A DNA stretch of 64,000 nt. Origin: Hordeum vulgare subsp. vulgare (lineage: Eukaryota; Streptophyta; Magnoliopsida; Poales; Poaceae). The translations under genes were made by a program, and so were the position numbers. Location: contig NC_058520.1 in the NCBI RefSeq assembly GCF_904849725.1, forward strand, positions 533,376,083 to 533,440,082. The letters run 5' to 3'. Positions 1 through 11,498 of the stretch are shown here, in pieces. Position 1 is the stretch's first letter, and each line of letters starts with the position of its first letter. A model generated the notes under the pieces. The model was not told the DNA's origin. It saw only the letters and a program-made list of their open reading frames with translations, and searched no databases.

Positions 1-60
1 CCCGCACTCGCCTCTCCCCCGCATCTCCACTCCAACCGCACCCCTCCATCCCTCCCATCT

Positions 61-162
61 CCCCTCGTCAGCCACCGCGGTCGCCCTCCTCGTCAGCCAC
101 CACCGCCCTCCTTGTCAGCCGCCGCCGCCCTCCTCGTCAGCCACGGCCGCCCTCCTCGTCAC
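61..162. repeat. 22-bp GC-rich minisatellite, about 4.6 copies
   Basis: Units of 22 bp (core GCCCTCCTCGTCAGCC) start at 61, 83, 105, 127 and 149, the last one cut short. They differ by one to four bases. The tract lies in the C-rich first 380 bases of the window, upstream of the CACTA gene. No open frame continues through it into the gene. Confidence 0.85.
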
Positions 163-1047
163 TGCCCCCAGGCCCCGGCCACCCCCGCACACGTCGCCGC
201 CGCCGGACGGGTCAGGCGACCATCACCGCTGCGGAGGTGAGCACCCCCGCCCCTCCCTCTTCCCCATCTCTCTGCCGCCCCTCCCCTCCTGCCACCTCTT
301 ACTTCTGCTGGCGCGTCACCCCCTGCAACCCTAGCCGTCCATATCCGTCTACCGGCGCGCCTCCTCGCCGCCGTGGAAGTACCGGTGACTATGTAGAATT
401 TATTGAATTTTGAACCGGGTTTCAGTCAATCAAAAACCACTGAATTTATTAGCACACACATATGGCCGGGGATTACGATGAATTAAACAAGAGCGGTGCA
501 CACACTGAATTTCAGTTCAGTCAACCAAATACAACTGATTTCAGTCAAATGGCATGTTGTTGATGTTCTGGTAGAATATAATTTAGTTATTCTCTATAAG
601 GTTTGCTTCTTTTTTTGAAATAGTCATGACATCTAGTTTTCAGGAGACAACCAAAAGGGGTTGTCACATTGCAAAGCACATCAGGTTATTTGGACCAACT
701 TTTCATTCACCGCATTGCTATGAGACAGAATTAGGCAACTACTAGAACATAATACAACAAATCATTGTGCACCTTGTATGTTTCCTCGTAGAACAAGAAA
801 ACGGGGTCTAGAAACGGGGTCTAGGAATATTTGGAGAATGAATTTTATTACTTGGACAATGATTTTCTTATGTTGATCACTGATTTATGCCTTTTGATTG
901 TAGTGGTTATGTTAAATTTATTTCTGAAGTATTTAAATCTTCCATCTTACTATTTGTTGGCATCGTGCTTGTGCAGTAAGGTTGTAATGACTCATATTTG
1001 TTACCCTTTTCTCCTGGAATGTAGATTAATTTCCGTTTCGGTTGAGA
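163..1047. other. Non-coding segment upstream of the CACTA gene
   Basis: C-rich to about 380, then A/T-rich. It holds a short direct repeat (AACGGGGTCTAG twice near 801-824) and no supportable gene. It is probably 5' flank or an intron of the CACTA gene, which is inference. Confidence 0.4.
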
Positions 1048-1119
1048 ATTGGGCACTCCTAGGTCAAGAAAATTAGCAAAGGTCATGCCCAATTTTCTTG
1101 ACCTAGAAGGTGCCCGATT
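1048..1119. repeat. Inverted repeat (hairpin) upstream of the CACTA ORF
   Basis: Arms at about 1048-1074 and 1091-1119 share the perfect core CTAGGTCAAGAAAATT and its complement, with an outer GGGCAC/GTGCCC pairing, around a ~16-base loop. It lies about 50 bases before the ATG at 1169, so a transcript could fold here. Confidence 0.8.
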
Positions 1120-1168
1120 CAATCCCGTGCAATAACTCTAGTAGCCTTTTTTCCTATTTAGAGTGAAC

Positions 1169-3109
1169 ATGGCCAACAACGATGAGGCCGGCGGTTCGGG
1201 CAAGCAATTCTGGGAGCTGTCCCAGGAGTTGGAGGAAGAACCTCACCGCTATGAGGACGCCGCGGAAGACACTGATCACGACTACACAACCCCTAGTGGC
1301 GTCGGGGATGACACCACTGATGGTGCCTCCAGGGATGCCACCACTGATGATGGCAGCAAACGCATAGATGGCAGCCAACCGAAGAAGCAACGGAAGGACC
1401 GGCGCCCGAACGTACTCGGCACCGTCAGGGAGGAATTTACTGAAGTGTCCTCCAGTGGGCATCCAACGGCGCCGATAGAATTAGTCGGTGGGTACGCGGG
1501 ACAACTCGGGTGCATTCTACGGACCACCGTCTCGATCAACACCGAGAACCTAAGGCATCAAGGCCGAGCAAATTTGCGCAACCTCCTCTTCACGGAGCTG
1601 CACGAACGATACAAGTTCCCCGGTGACGTCGCAAACACACGCCTCGCAGGGAATAAAGTGAACAGTGCCGCCCTCACGAAGATGAGCACGGCCCTGGCTA
1701 CTTGGAGAGCCTCGGTGAAGAGAAGGATTCTAAGAGGTGATAGTTATGAGAAGATCAAGGAGACAAATCCTTCGATCAGTGAAGCTGACTACCAGGAGTT
1801 CAAGATCAAGTGCGAGAGCAACGCATCCGCGGAATCAAGTCAGTGGGGGAAAGATATGCGGGACTTGAACTTAGGGGTCCACAAACTCGGTCCTGGCGGT
1901 TACAGAGTGGCGGAACATAAATGGGACAAGGAGGACGCGGAGCGTGCCGAGCAAGGCCTACCGCCCCTCTTCGATAAATACCCTGAAAAGCAGACCAGGA
2001 ACTATGTCAGGGCCTGGTACAAGGTGGACCCGGTAACAAAGGAGCTTACCACGGATCCCAAGGTGAAGGAGCTTGAGCGTGTTCTGGTAAGGAATATACC
2101 CCCGCGTAAGTAGCTCCATATTGTTGCATTCTAATTAATGAAGCCAAATTTCTAAATGGTTCACGTTCCTTCCGCAGGAAACTGAAAGCAGTAGCGCGGG
2201 GTCTCCGAGCTTCCCGTCTGCCCCTTGGGACAACACTTTAAATAGGGCGTTGAACGTAATGAAACACAAGGATATGCTCAGTAAGCCGTCGTCAGCTGGT
2301 CGTGTGGCCGGCGAAGGCTTGTCCAAGAAATGGTCGGAATACTAGCTTGGAAAACCAGGAGCGCAAGGTTAAAGAACTCAAGGCACAAGTGGCGCAGATT
2401 CCAAAGATAGTCCAAGAGCAAATGCGAGACCAACTTGGAGCGACAATCACCGCCATTATGCCTTCCTTGCTTGAGGGGCTGCTGGGGTGGATTGCGAGCG
2501 GCCAACAGGGGCCGCCCTCGATTCCCAGCTTCACGGGCAGCAACTCGCACAACGCGCCGGCATCGGTGTCTTCAGCGGAGGCGGCATTGCAGGTGCCTCC
2601 GGCGTCGGTGCCAGTATTGGAGGTTAATGCACCCGTGTGTCGGAAGAATACGCCGGGCGGTACCTCGGCATCAAGCGGCCCCTCCGTCACTTGCACGCCC
2701 GTCGTTGGCGGTGCCTCGACATTAGCCGAGCTCGACGCCATCACGGTAACTATAAGCCTCGGCCGATGACTTCATCTCCTTGCCTTTTTGAGTGGGCATC
2801 CCTAACGCCCTACATGTTTTCGCAGGGCGCCGCCAACATTCCATGCACTCTCCTGCACTTCGTGGATGGCGAGTTGATCGATGTTGCCAAGGCCAAAATC
2901 ATTGAACCGGGCAACCGCGTGTTCCACGGTAATCCGATGCCACCCACCGTGTATAGGGTTCAACTGGTTCGGGTGCTGCGGGCTGCGACGACTTGTTACC
3001 TCCGTATCGACCCGCTGGGGCCGACGAAGATGATGTGATGACCCTCAGCGCCTGCTTAAACTGGTCCATGCTTTGGCCGAAGAGCCAGATTCGTTTGGGG
3101 GCAGGGGAG
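1169..3109 (+). pseudogene. CACTA-encoded plant transposase family (Ptta/En/Spm-like) gene, first part
   Basis: ATG at 1169 opens a frame of about 306 codons in exon 1 (1169-2086, GT donor at 2087). The N-terminus is acidic. A conserved block follows with GNKVNSAALTK, WGKDMRDLNLG, RAWYKVDP and ERVL, as in plant transposase_24-type proteins. Exon 2 (2178-2745) starts after a TTCCGCAG acceptor. A TAG near 2343 marks a frameshift, after which the coiled-coil-like frame (VKELKAQVAQIPKIV, then MPSLLEGLLGWIA) is in another phase. Exon 3 (2826-3109) carries CTLLHFVDGELIDVA and needs a second one-base shift near 2970 to reach the frame that continues past the LTR insertion. The function is DNA binding or transposition. 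It is dead here because of two frameshifts and the Copia element at 3110. Confidence 0.7.
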
Positions 3110-4768
3110 TGTTGGGGAACGTCGCATGGGAAACAAAAAATTTCCTACGCGCACGAAGACCTATCATGGTGATGTCCATCTACGAGAGGGGATTAGTGAT
3201 CTACGTACCCTTGTAGATCGTACAGCAGAAGCGTTAGTGAACGCGGTTGATGTAGTGGAACGTCCTCACGTCCCTCGATCCGCCCCGCGAACAATCCCGC
3301 GATCAGTCCCACGATCTAGTACCGAACGGACGGCACCTCCGCGTTCAGCACACGTACAGCTCGACGATGATCTCGGCCTTCTTGATCCAGCAAGAGATAC
3401 GGAGAGGTAGAAGAGTTCTCCGGCAGCGTGACGGCACTCCGGAGGTTGGTGATGACCTTGTCTCAGCAGGGCTCCGCCCGAGCTCCGCAGAAACGCGATC
3501 TAGAGGAAAAACCGTGGAGGTATGTGGTCGGGCTGCCGTGGAAAAGTCGTCTCAAATCAGCCCTAAAACCTCCGTATATATAGGTGGGAGGGAGGGGACC
3601 TTTCCTTGGGGCTCAAGGAGCCCCAAGGGGATCGGCCGAGTCCAAGGGGGAAGGTTCCCCCCCCCCCAAACCGAGTTGGACTTGGTTTGGTGGGAGGGAG
3701 TCCTTCCTTCCCTTCCGACCTCCTCTTTTTTTTCTTTTCTCCTTGATTTTCTTCTCTAGGCGCATAGGGCCCTCTTGGGCTGTCCCACCAGCCCACTAAG
3801 GGCTGGTGTGCCACCCTCAAGGCCTATAGGCTTCCCCAGGGTGGGTTGCCCCCCCCCCCCGGGTGAACTCCCGGAACCCATTCGTCATTCCCGGTACATT
3901 CCTGGTAACTCCGAAAACCTTCCGGTAATCAAATGAGGTCATCCTATATATCAATCTTCATTTCCGGACCATTTCGGAAACCCTCGTGACGTCTGTGATC
4001 TCATCCGGGACTCCGAACAACATTCGGTAACCAACCATATAACTCAAATACGCATAAAACAACGTCGAACTTTAAGTGTGCAGACCGTGCGGGTTCGAGA
4101 ACTATGTAGACATGACCCGAGAGACTCCTCGGTCCATATCCAATAGCGGGACCTGGATGCCCATATTGGATCCTACATATTCTATGAAGATCTTATCGTT
4201 TGAACCTCGGTGCCAAGGATTCATATAATCCCGTATGTCATTCCCTTTGTCCTTCGGTATGTTACTTGCCCGAGATTCGATCGTCAGTATCCGTATACCT
4301 ATTTCAATCTTGTTTACCGGCAAGTCTCTTTACTCGTTTAGTAATACAAGATCCCGCAACTTACACTAAGTTACATTGCTTGCAAGGCTTGTGTGTGATG
4401 TTGTATTACCGAGTGGGCCCCGAGATACCTCTCCGTCACACGGAGTGACAAATCCCAGTCTTGATCCATACTAACTCAACTAACACCTTCGGAGATACCT
4501 GTAGAGCATCTTTATAGTCACCCAGTTACGTTGCGACGTTTGATACACATAAAGCATTCCTCCGGTGTCAGTGAGTTATATGATCTCATGGTCATAGGAA
4601 TAAATACTTGACACGCAGAAAATAGTAGCAACAAAATGACACGATCAACATGCTACGTCTATTAGTTTGGGTCTAGTCCATCACGTGATTCTCCTAATGA
4701 CGTGATCCAGTTATCAAGCAACAACACTTTGTTCATAATCAGAAGACACTGACTATGTTTGATCAACT
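3110..4768 (-). repeat. 3' LTR of element A, missing 168 bp of its 5' side
   Basis: It matches 9667-11325 base for base in length (1659 bp each). It then switches at the ACT of 4766-4768 directly into RNase H coding sequence. It contains variable poly-C runs near 3658 and 3849. Confidence 0.93.
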
Positions 4769-4824
4769 CTGCTTCACATGTAGAATCTGCTACGATGCTT
4801 TGCTTGGAACTGCACCAGCTTACC

Positions 4825-7800
4825 GCACCCCATTAAGAATAAATACGTATCCGGTTTGCGACTTAGAGTCGTCCGGATCTTTGTCAAAGCTTGCATCGAC
4901 GTAACCTTTTACGGCGAGCTCTTCGTCACCTCCATACACGAGAAACATCTCCTTAGTCCTTTTCAGGTACTTCAGGATATTCTTGACCGTTGTCCAGTGA
5001 TCCACTCCTGGATTACTCTGGAACCTACCTGCCATACTTATGGCCAGGCTAACATCCGGTCTAGTGCACAACATTGCATACATGATAGAACCTATGGCTG
5101 AAGCATAGGGGACGGAGTGCATATGCTCTCTATCTTCATCAGTTGCTGGGCACTGAGTCTTACTCAATCTCGTACCTTGTAAAACTGGCAAGAACCCTTT
5201 CTTGGACTGTTCCATTTTGAACCTCTTCAAAACATTATCAAGGTATGTGCTTTGTGAAAGTCCTATCAGGCGTTTTGATCTATCCCTATAGATCTTAATG
5301 CCTAGAATGTAAGCAGCTTTTCCTAGGTCCTTCATAGAGAAACTTTTATTCAAGTAATCCTTTGTGCTCTCTAAAAACTCCACGTTGTTTCCAATCAGCA
5401 ATATGTCATCCACATATAATATTAGAAACGCCACAGAGCTCCCACTCACTTTCTTGTAAATACAAGATTCTCCAACCACTTGTATAAACCCAAATGCTTT
5501 GATCACCTCATCAAAGCGTTTGTTCCAACTCCGAGATTCTTGCACCAGTCCATAAATGGATCGCTGGAGCTTGCACACCTTGTTAGCATTCTTAGGATCG
5601 ACAAAACCTTCGGGTTGTATCATATACAACTCTTCCTTAAGGAAACCGTTAAGGAACGCCGTTTTGACATCCATCTGTCAGATTTCATAATCGAAAAATG
5701 CAGCTATTGCTAACATGATTCTGACGGACTTAAGCATCGCTACGGGTGAGAATGTCTCATCGTAGTCAACTCCTTGAACTTGTGAAAAACCCTTTGCCAC
5801 AAGTCGAGCTTTATAAACGGTCACATTGCCGTCAGCGTCCGTCTTCCTCTTAAAGATCCATTTGTTCTGAATAGCCTTGCGGCCTTCAGGTAGTACCTCC
5901 CAAGTCCACACTTTGTTCTCATACATGGATCCTATCTCAGACTTCATGGCTTCTAGCCATTTGTTGGAATCTGGGCCCACCATTGCTTCTTCATAATTTG
6001 CAAGTTCATTGTTGTCTAACAACATGATTGATAAGACGGGATTACCGTACCACTCTGGAGCAGCACGTGGTCTCGTCGACCTGCGTGGTTCGACAGAAAC
6101 TTGCACTGGAGTTTCATGATCATCATCATTAACTTCCTCCTCAACCGGCGTCGCAACGACAGAGGTTTCCCCTTGCCCTGCGCCACCATCTAGAGGAATA
6201 AGAGGTTCAACAACCTCGTCAAGTTCTATCTTCCTCCCACTCAATTCTCTCGAGAGAAACTCCTTCTCGAGAAAAGCTCCGTCTTTAGCAACAAACACTT
6301 TGCCCTCGGATTTGAGATAGAAGGTGTACCCAACTGTCTCTTTTGGGTAACCTATGAAGAAGCACTTTTCCGCTTTGGGTTCTAGCTTTTCAGGCTGAAG
6401 CTTTTTGACATAAGCATCACATCCCCAAACTTTAAGAAACGACAACTTTGGCCTTTTGCCACACCACAATTCGTATGGTGTCGTCTCAACGGATTTTGAT
6501 GGTGCCCTGTTTAAAGTGAATGCAGCTGTTTCTAATGCATAGCCCCAAAACGATAACGGCAAATCAGTAAGAGACATCATAGATCGCACCATCTCTAATA
6601 GAGTACGATTACGATGTTCGCACACCATTACGCTGTGGTGTTCCAGGCGGTGTTAACTGTGAAACAATTCCACATTGTCTTAAGTGAGTACCAAACTCGA
6701 AACTCAGATATTCACCCCCACGATCAGACCGCAGGAACTTGATCTTCTTGTTACGATGATTTTCCACTTCACTCTGAAATTGCTTGAACTTTTCAAATGT
6801 TTCAGACTTGTGCTTCATCAAGTAGACATAACCATATCTACTCAAATTGTCAGTGAAGGTGAGAAAATAACGATATCCGCCGCGTGCCTCCACGCTCATC
6901 GGACCACACACATCGGTATGTATGATTTCCAACAAGTCACTTGCACGCTCCATTGTTCCGGAGAACGGAGTCTTAGTCATCTTGCCCATGAGGCATGGTT
7001 CGCACGTGTCAAGTGAATCAAAGTCAAGTGACTCCAAAAGTCCATCAACATGGAGTTTCTTCATGCGCTTTACACCAATATGACCTAAGCGGCAGTGCCA
7101 CAAAAATATGGCGCTATCATTGTTAACTCTAACTCTTTTGGTCTCAATGTTATGTATATGCGTATCGCTATCAAGATCCAATATGAACAATCCTCTCACA
7201 TTTGGTGCATGACCATAAAAGATGTTACTCATAGAAATAGAACAACCATTATTCTCTGACTTAAAAGAGTAACCGTCTCGCAATAAACAAGATCCAGATA
7301 TAATGTTCATGCTCAACGCAGGCACTAAATAACAATGATTTAAGTTCATCACTAACCCTGATGGTAACTGAAGTGAAACTGTGCCGACGGCGATTGCATC
7401 AACCTTGGAACCATTTCCTACGCGCATCGTCACTTCATCTTTCGCCAGCCTTCGTCTATTCCGCAGTTCCTGTTTCGAGTTGCAAATATGAGCAACAGAA
7501 CCGGTATCGAATACCCAGGCACTACTACGAGAGCCGGTTAAGTACACATCAATAACATGTATATCAAATATACCTGATTTTTCTTTGGCCGCCTTCTTAT
7601 CTGCTAGATACTTGGGGCAATTGCGCTTCCAGTGACCCATACCCTTGCAATAGTAACACTCCGTTTCAGGCTTAGGTCCAGCTTTGGGTTTCTTCGTCGG
7701 ATTGGCAACAGGCTTGTCGCTCTTCTTCGAATTACCCTTCTTGCCTTTGCCGTTTCTCTTGAAACTAGTGGTCTTATTCACCATCAACACTTGATCCTCT

Positions 7801-8411
7801 TTACGGAGTTTAGACTCTGCGACTTTCAGCATCGCAAACAACTCGCCGGGAGACTTGTTCATCCCTTGCATGTTGTAGTTCAACACAAAGCCTTTATAGC
7901 TTGGTGGCAGTGATTGAAGGATTCTGTCAGTGATAGCCTCTTGCGGGAGTTCAATCCCCAGCTCAGCTAGACGGTTTGAGTACCCAGACATTTTGAGCAC
8001 ATGTTCACTGACAGACGAGTTTTCCTCCATCTTGCAAGCATAGAATTTATCGGAGGTCTCATACCTCTCGATCTGGGCGTTCTTCTGAAAGATAAACTTC
8101 AACTCCTGGAACATCTCAAATGCTCCATGACGCTCAAAGCGACGTTGAAGTCCCGGTTCTAAGCCATACAAGACTGCACATTGAACTATTGAGTAGTCCT
8201 CCTTACGTGCTAACCAAGCGTTCTTAACATCCTGATCAGCCGTAGCGGGTGGTTCATCTCCTAGCACAGCATTAAGGACATGATCCTTCTTCCCAGCTTA
8301 TAAGATTAGCTTAAGATTACGAGCCCAGTCTACAAAGTTGCTTCCATCATCTTTCAACTTAGCTTTCTCTAGGAACGTATTAAAATTCAGGGTGACTGTC
8401 GCGTGAGCCAT
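4825..8411 (-). pseudogene. Copia gag-pol polyprotein of element A, inactivated
   Basis: The ATG at 8411 starts gag. Domains follow in Copia order: gag, zinc knuckle (CYYCKGMGHWKRNC), protease with DTG (WVFDTGSVAHIC), GAG-pre-integrase (LWHCRLGH...CEPCLMGK), integrase core (IHTDVCGP, RSDRGGEY), reverse transcriptase (MDVKTAFLNG, YVDDILL) and the start of RNase H. Lesions visible by comparison with element C are a TAA in gag (8300-8298), a 2-base loss in integrase near 6620 just before the catalytic Glu region, a TGA replacing the Trp before MDVKTAFLNG (5680-5678), and a one-base loss near 4828. The frame then ends at the deletion junction. It cannot make a full polyprotein. One polyprotein is the usual arrangement in this family. 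Confidence 0.92.
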
Positions 8412-9652
8412 GATCTACAACACAAATATATTCAAAGTGGACTTAGACTATGTTCAAGATAATTAGAGTTTAACTTAATCAAATTATTTGCTAAACTCCC
8501 ACTCAAAAAATACATCTCTCTAGTCATTTGAGTGGTTCATGATCCACTTACACTAGCTCAAGTCCGATCATCACGTGATTTGAGTATAGTTTCAGTGGTA
8601 AGCATCCCTATGCTAATCATATCATCTATATGATTCATGATCGACCTTTCGGTCTCATGTGTTCCGAGGCCATGTCTGCACATGCTAGGCTCGTCAAGCT
8701 TAACCCGAGTGTTCCGCGTGCGCAACTGTTTTGCACCCGTTGTATGTGAACGTTGAGTCTATCACACCCGATCATCACGTGGTGTCTCGAAACGACGAAC
8801 TGTAGCAACGGTGCACAGTCGGGGAAAACACAATTTAGTCTTGAAATTTTAGTGAGAGATCACCTCATAATGCTACCGTCGTTCTAAGCAAAATAAGGTG
8901 CATAAAAGGATTAACATCACATGCAATTCATAAGTGACATGATATGGCCATCATCACGTGCTTCTTGATCTCCATCACCAAAGCACCGGTACGATCTTCT
9001 TGTCACCGGCGCCACACCATGATCTCCATCAACGTGTTGCCATCGGGGTTGTCGTGCTACTCATGCTATTACTACTAAAGCTACATCCTAGCAAAATAGT
9101 AAAAGCATCTGCAAGCACAAACGTTAGTATAAAGACAACCCTATGGCTCCTGCCGGTTGCCGTACCATCGACGTGCAAGTCGATATTTTCTATTACAACA
9201 TGATCATCACATACATCCAATATATCACATCACATCGTTGGCCATATCACATCACAAGCATACCCTGCAAAAACAAGTTAGACGTCCTCTAATTTTGTTG
9301 TTGCATGTTTTACGTGGTGACCATGGGTATCTCGTAGGATCGCATCTTACTTACGCAAACACCACAACGGAGATATATGAGTTGCTATTTAACCTCATCC
9401 AAGGACCTCCTCGGTCAAATCCGATTCAACTAAAGTTGGAGAAACCGACACTTGCCAGTCATCTTTGAGCAACGGAGTTACTCGTAACGATGAAACCAGT
9501 CTCTCGTAAGCGTACGAGTAATGTCGGTCCAAGCCGCTTCAATCCAACAATACCGCGGAATCAAGAAAAGACTAAGGAGGGCAGCAAAACGCACATCACC
9601 GCCCACAAAAACTTTTGTGTTCTACTCGAGAAGACATCTACGCATGAACCTA
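8412..9652 (-). other. Untranslated leader of element A
   Basis: About 1.24 kb lies between primer-binding site and gag start. It is colinear with the leader of element C (53984-55221). A long leader is usual for BARE/Angela elements and holds packaging and dimerisation signals in the family. I see no gene in it. Confidence 0.8.
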
Positions 9653-9665
9653 GCTCATGATGCCA
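9653..9665 (-). other. Primer-binding site of element A
   Basis: On the minus strand TGGCATCATGAGC follows the 5' LTR end after one base. It resembles the complement of the initiator tRNA-Met 3' end with a few mismatches, as is typical of this family. The same 13 bases occur at 47108 and 53971. Confidence 0.75.
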
Positions 9666-9666
9666 C

Positions 9667-11493
9667 TGTTGGGGAACGTCGCATGGGAAACAAAAAATTT
9701 CCTACGCGCACGAAGACCTATCATGGTGATGTCCATCTACGAGAGGGGATTAGTGATCTACGTACCCTTGTAGATCGTACAGCAGAAGCGTTAGTGAACG
9801 CGGTTGATGTAGTGGAACGTCCTCACGTCCCTCGATCCGCCCCGCGAACAATCCCGCGATCAGTCCCACGATCTAGTACCGAACGGACGGCACCTCCGCG
9901 TTCAGCACACGTACAGCTCGACGATGATCTCGGCCTTCTTGATCCAGCAAGAGATACGGAGAGGTAGAAGAGTTCTCCGGCAGCGTGACGGCACTCCGGA
10001 GGTTGGTGATGACCTTGTCTCAGCAGGGCTCCGCCCGAGCTCCGCAGAAACGCGATCTAGAGGAAAAACCGTGGAGATATGTGGTCGGGCTGCCGTGGAA
10101 AAGTCGTCTCAAATCAGCCCTAAAACCTCCGTATATATAGGTGGGAGGGAGGGGACCTTTCCTTGGGGCTCAAGGATCCCCAAGGGGATCGGCCGAGTCC
10201 AAGGGGGAAGGTTCCCCCCCCCAAACCGAGTTGGACTTGGTTTGGTGGGAGGGAGTCCTTCCTTCCCTTCCGACCTCCTCTTTTTTTTCTTTTCTCCTTG
10301 ATTTTCTTCTCTAGGCGCATAGGGCCCTCTTGGGCTGTCCCACCAGCCCACTAAGGGCTGGTGTGCCACCCTCAAGGCCTATAGGCTTCCCCAGGGTGGG
10401 TTGCCCCCCCCCCCCCCGGGTGAACTCCCGGAACCCATTCGTCATTCTCGGTACATTCCTGGTAACTCCGAAAACCTTCCGGTAATCAAATGAGGTCATC
10501 CTATATATCAATCTTCATTTCCGGACCATTTCGGAAACCCTCGTGATGTCCGTGATCTCATCCGGGACTCCGAACAACATTCGGTAACCAACCATATAAC
10601 TCAAATACGCATAAAACAACGTCGAACTTTAAGTGTGCAGACCCTGCGGGTTCGAGAACTATGTAGACATGACCCGAGAGACTCCTCGGTCAATATCCAA
10701 TAGCGGGACCTGGATGCCCATATTGGATCCTACATATTCTACGAAGATCTTATCGTTTGAACCTCAGTGCCAAGGATTCATATAATCCCGTATGTCATTC
10801 CCTTTGTCCTTCGGTATGTTACTTGCCCGAGATTCGATCGTCAGTATCCGTATACCTATTTCAATCTCGTTTACCGGCAAGTCTCTTTACTCGTTCCGTA
10901 ATACAAGATCCCGCAACTTACACTAAGTTACATTGCTTGCAAGGCTTGTGTGTGATGTTGTATTACCGAGTGGACCCCGAGATACCTCTCCGTCACACGG
11001 AGTGACAAATCCCAGTCTTGATCCATACTAACTCAACTAACACCTTCGGAGATACCTGTAGAGCATCTTTATAGTCACCCAGTTACGTTGCGACGTTTGA
11101 TACACACAAAGCATTCCTCCGGTGTCAGTGAGTTATATGATCTCATGGTCATAGGAATAAATACTTGACACGCAGAAAAAAGTAGCAACAAAATGACACG
11201 ATCAACATGCTATGTCTATTTGTTTGGGTCTAGTCCATCACGTGATTCTCCTAATGACGTGATCCATTTATCAAGCAACAACACTTTGTTCATAATCAGA
11301 AGACACTGACTATCTTTGATCAACTGGCTAGCCAACTAGAGGCTTGCTAGGGACGGTGTTTTGTCTATGTATCCACACATGTAAATGAGTCTTCATTCAA
11401 TACAATTATAGCATGGATAATAAACGATTATCTTTATACAGGAATTATAATAATAACTATATTTATTATTGCCTCTAGGGCATAATTCCAACA
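9667..11493 (-). repeat. 5' LTR of element A (1827 bp)
   Basis: Complete LTR with TGTTGG...CCAACA ends. The 168 bp at 11326-11493 are absent from the partner LTR. The family promoter lies in the LTR, and a TATATATA run (near 10133-10139) is present in all copies here. Confidence 0.93.
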
Positions 11494-11498
11494 GGGAG

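Larger units (their letters stand above)
3110..11493 (-). mobile_element. Copia LTR retrotransposon, BARE-1/WIS/Angela family (element A)
   Basis: The element is flanked by a perfect 5-bp duplication GGGAG (3105-3109 and 11494-11498). Termini are TGTTGG...CCAACA. It lies in the minus direction: 5' LTR at 9667-11493, leader, gag-pol, 3' LTR at 3110-4768. Length is 8384 bp. The 3' LTR has lost 168 bp through a deletion that also removed the end of RNase H and the polypurine tract. The LTRs differ at about 20 positions over 1.66 kb by eye, so the insertion is fairly recent. All coding parts carry disabling changes. It is inserted in the coding sequence of the CACTA gene. Confidence 0.95.

Noticed and set aside
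2278..2744. Minus-strand frames opposite the CACTA gene
   Set aside because: Shadows of the plus-strand coding exon.
3126..3410. 94-codon frame with MGNKKFPTRTKTYHGD, also seen at 9683-9967, 39874-40158 and the antisense of the other LTRs
   Set aside because: It lies inside every LTR copy, antisense to the element, and is conserved only because the LTR is. No known domain.
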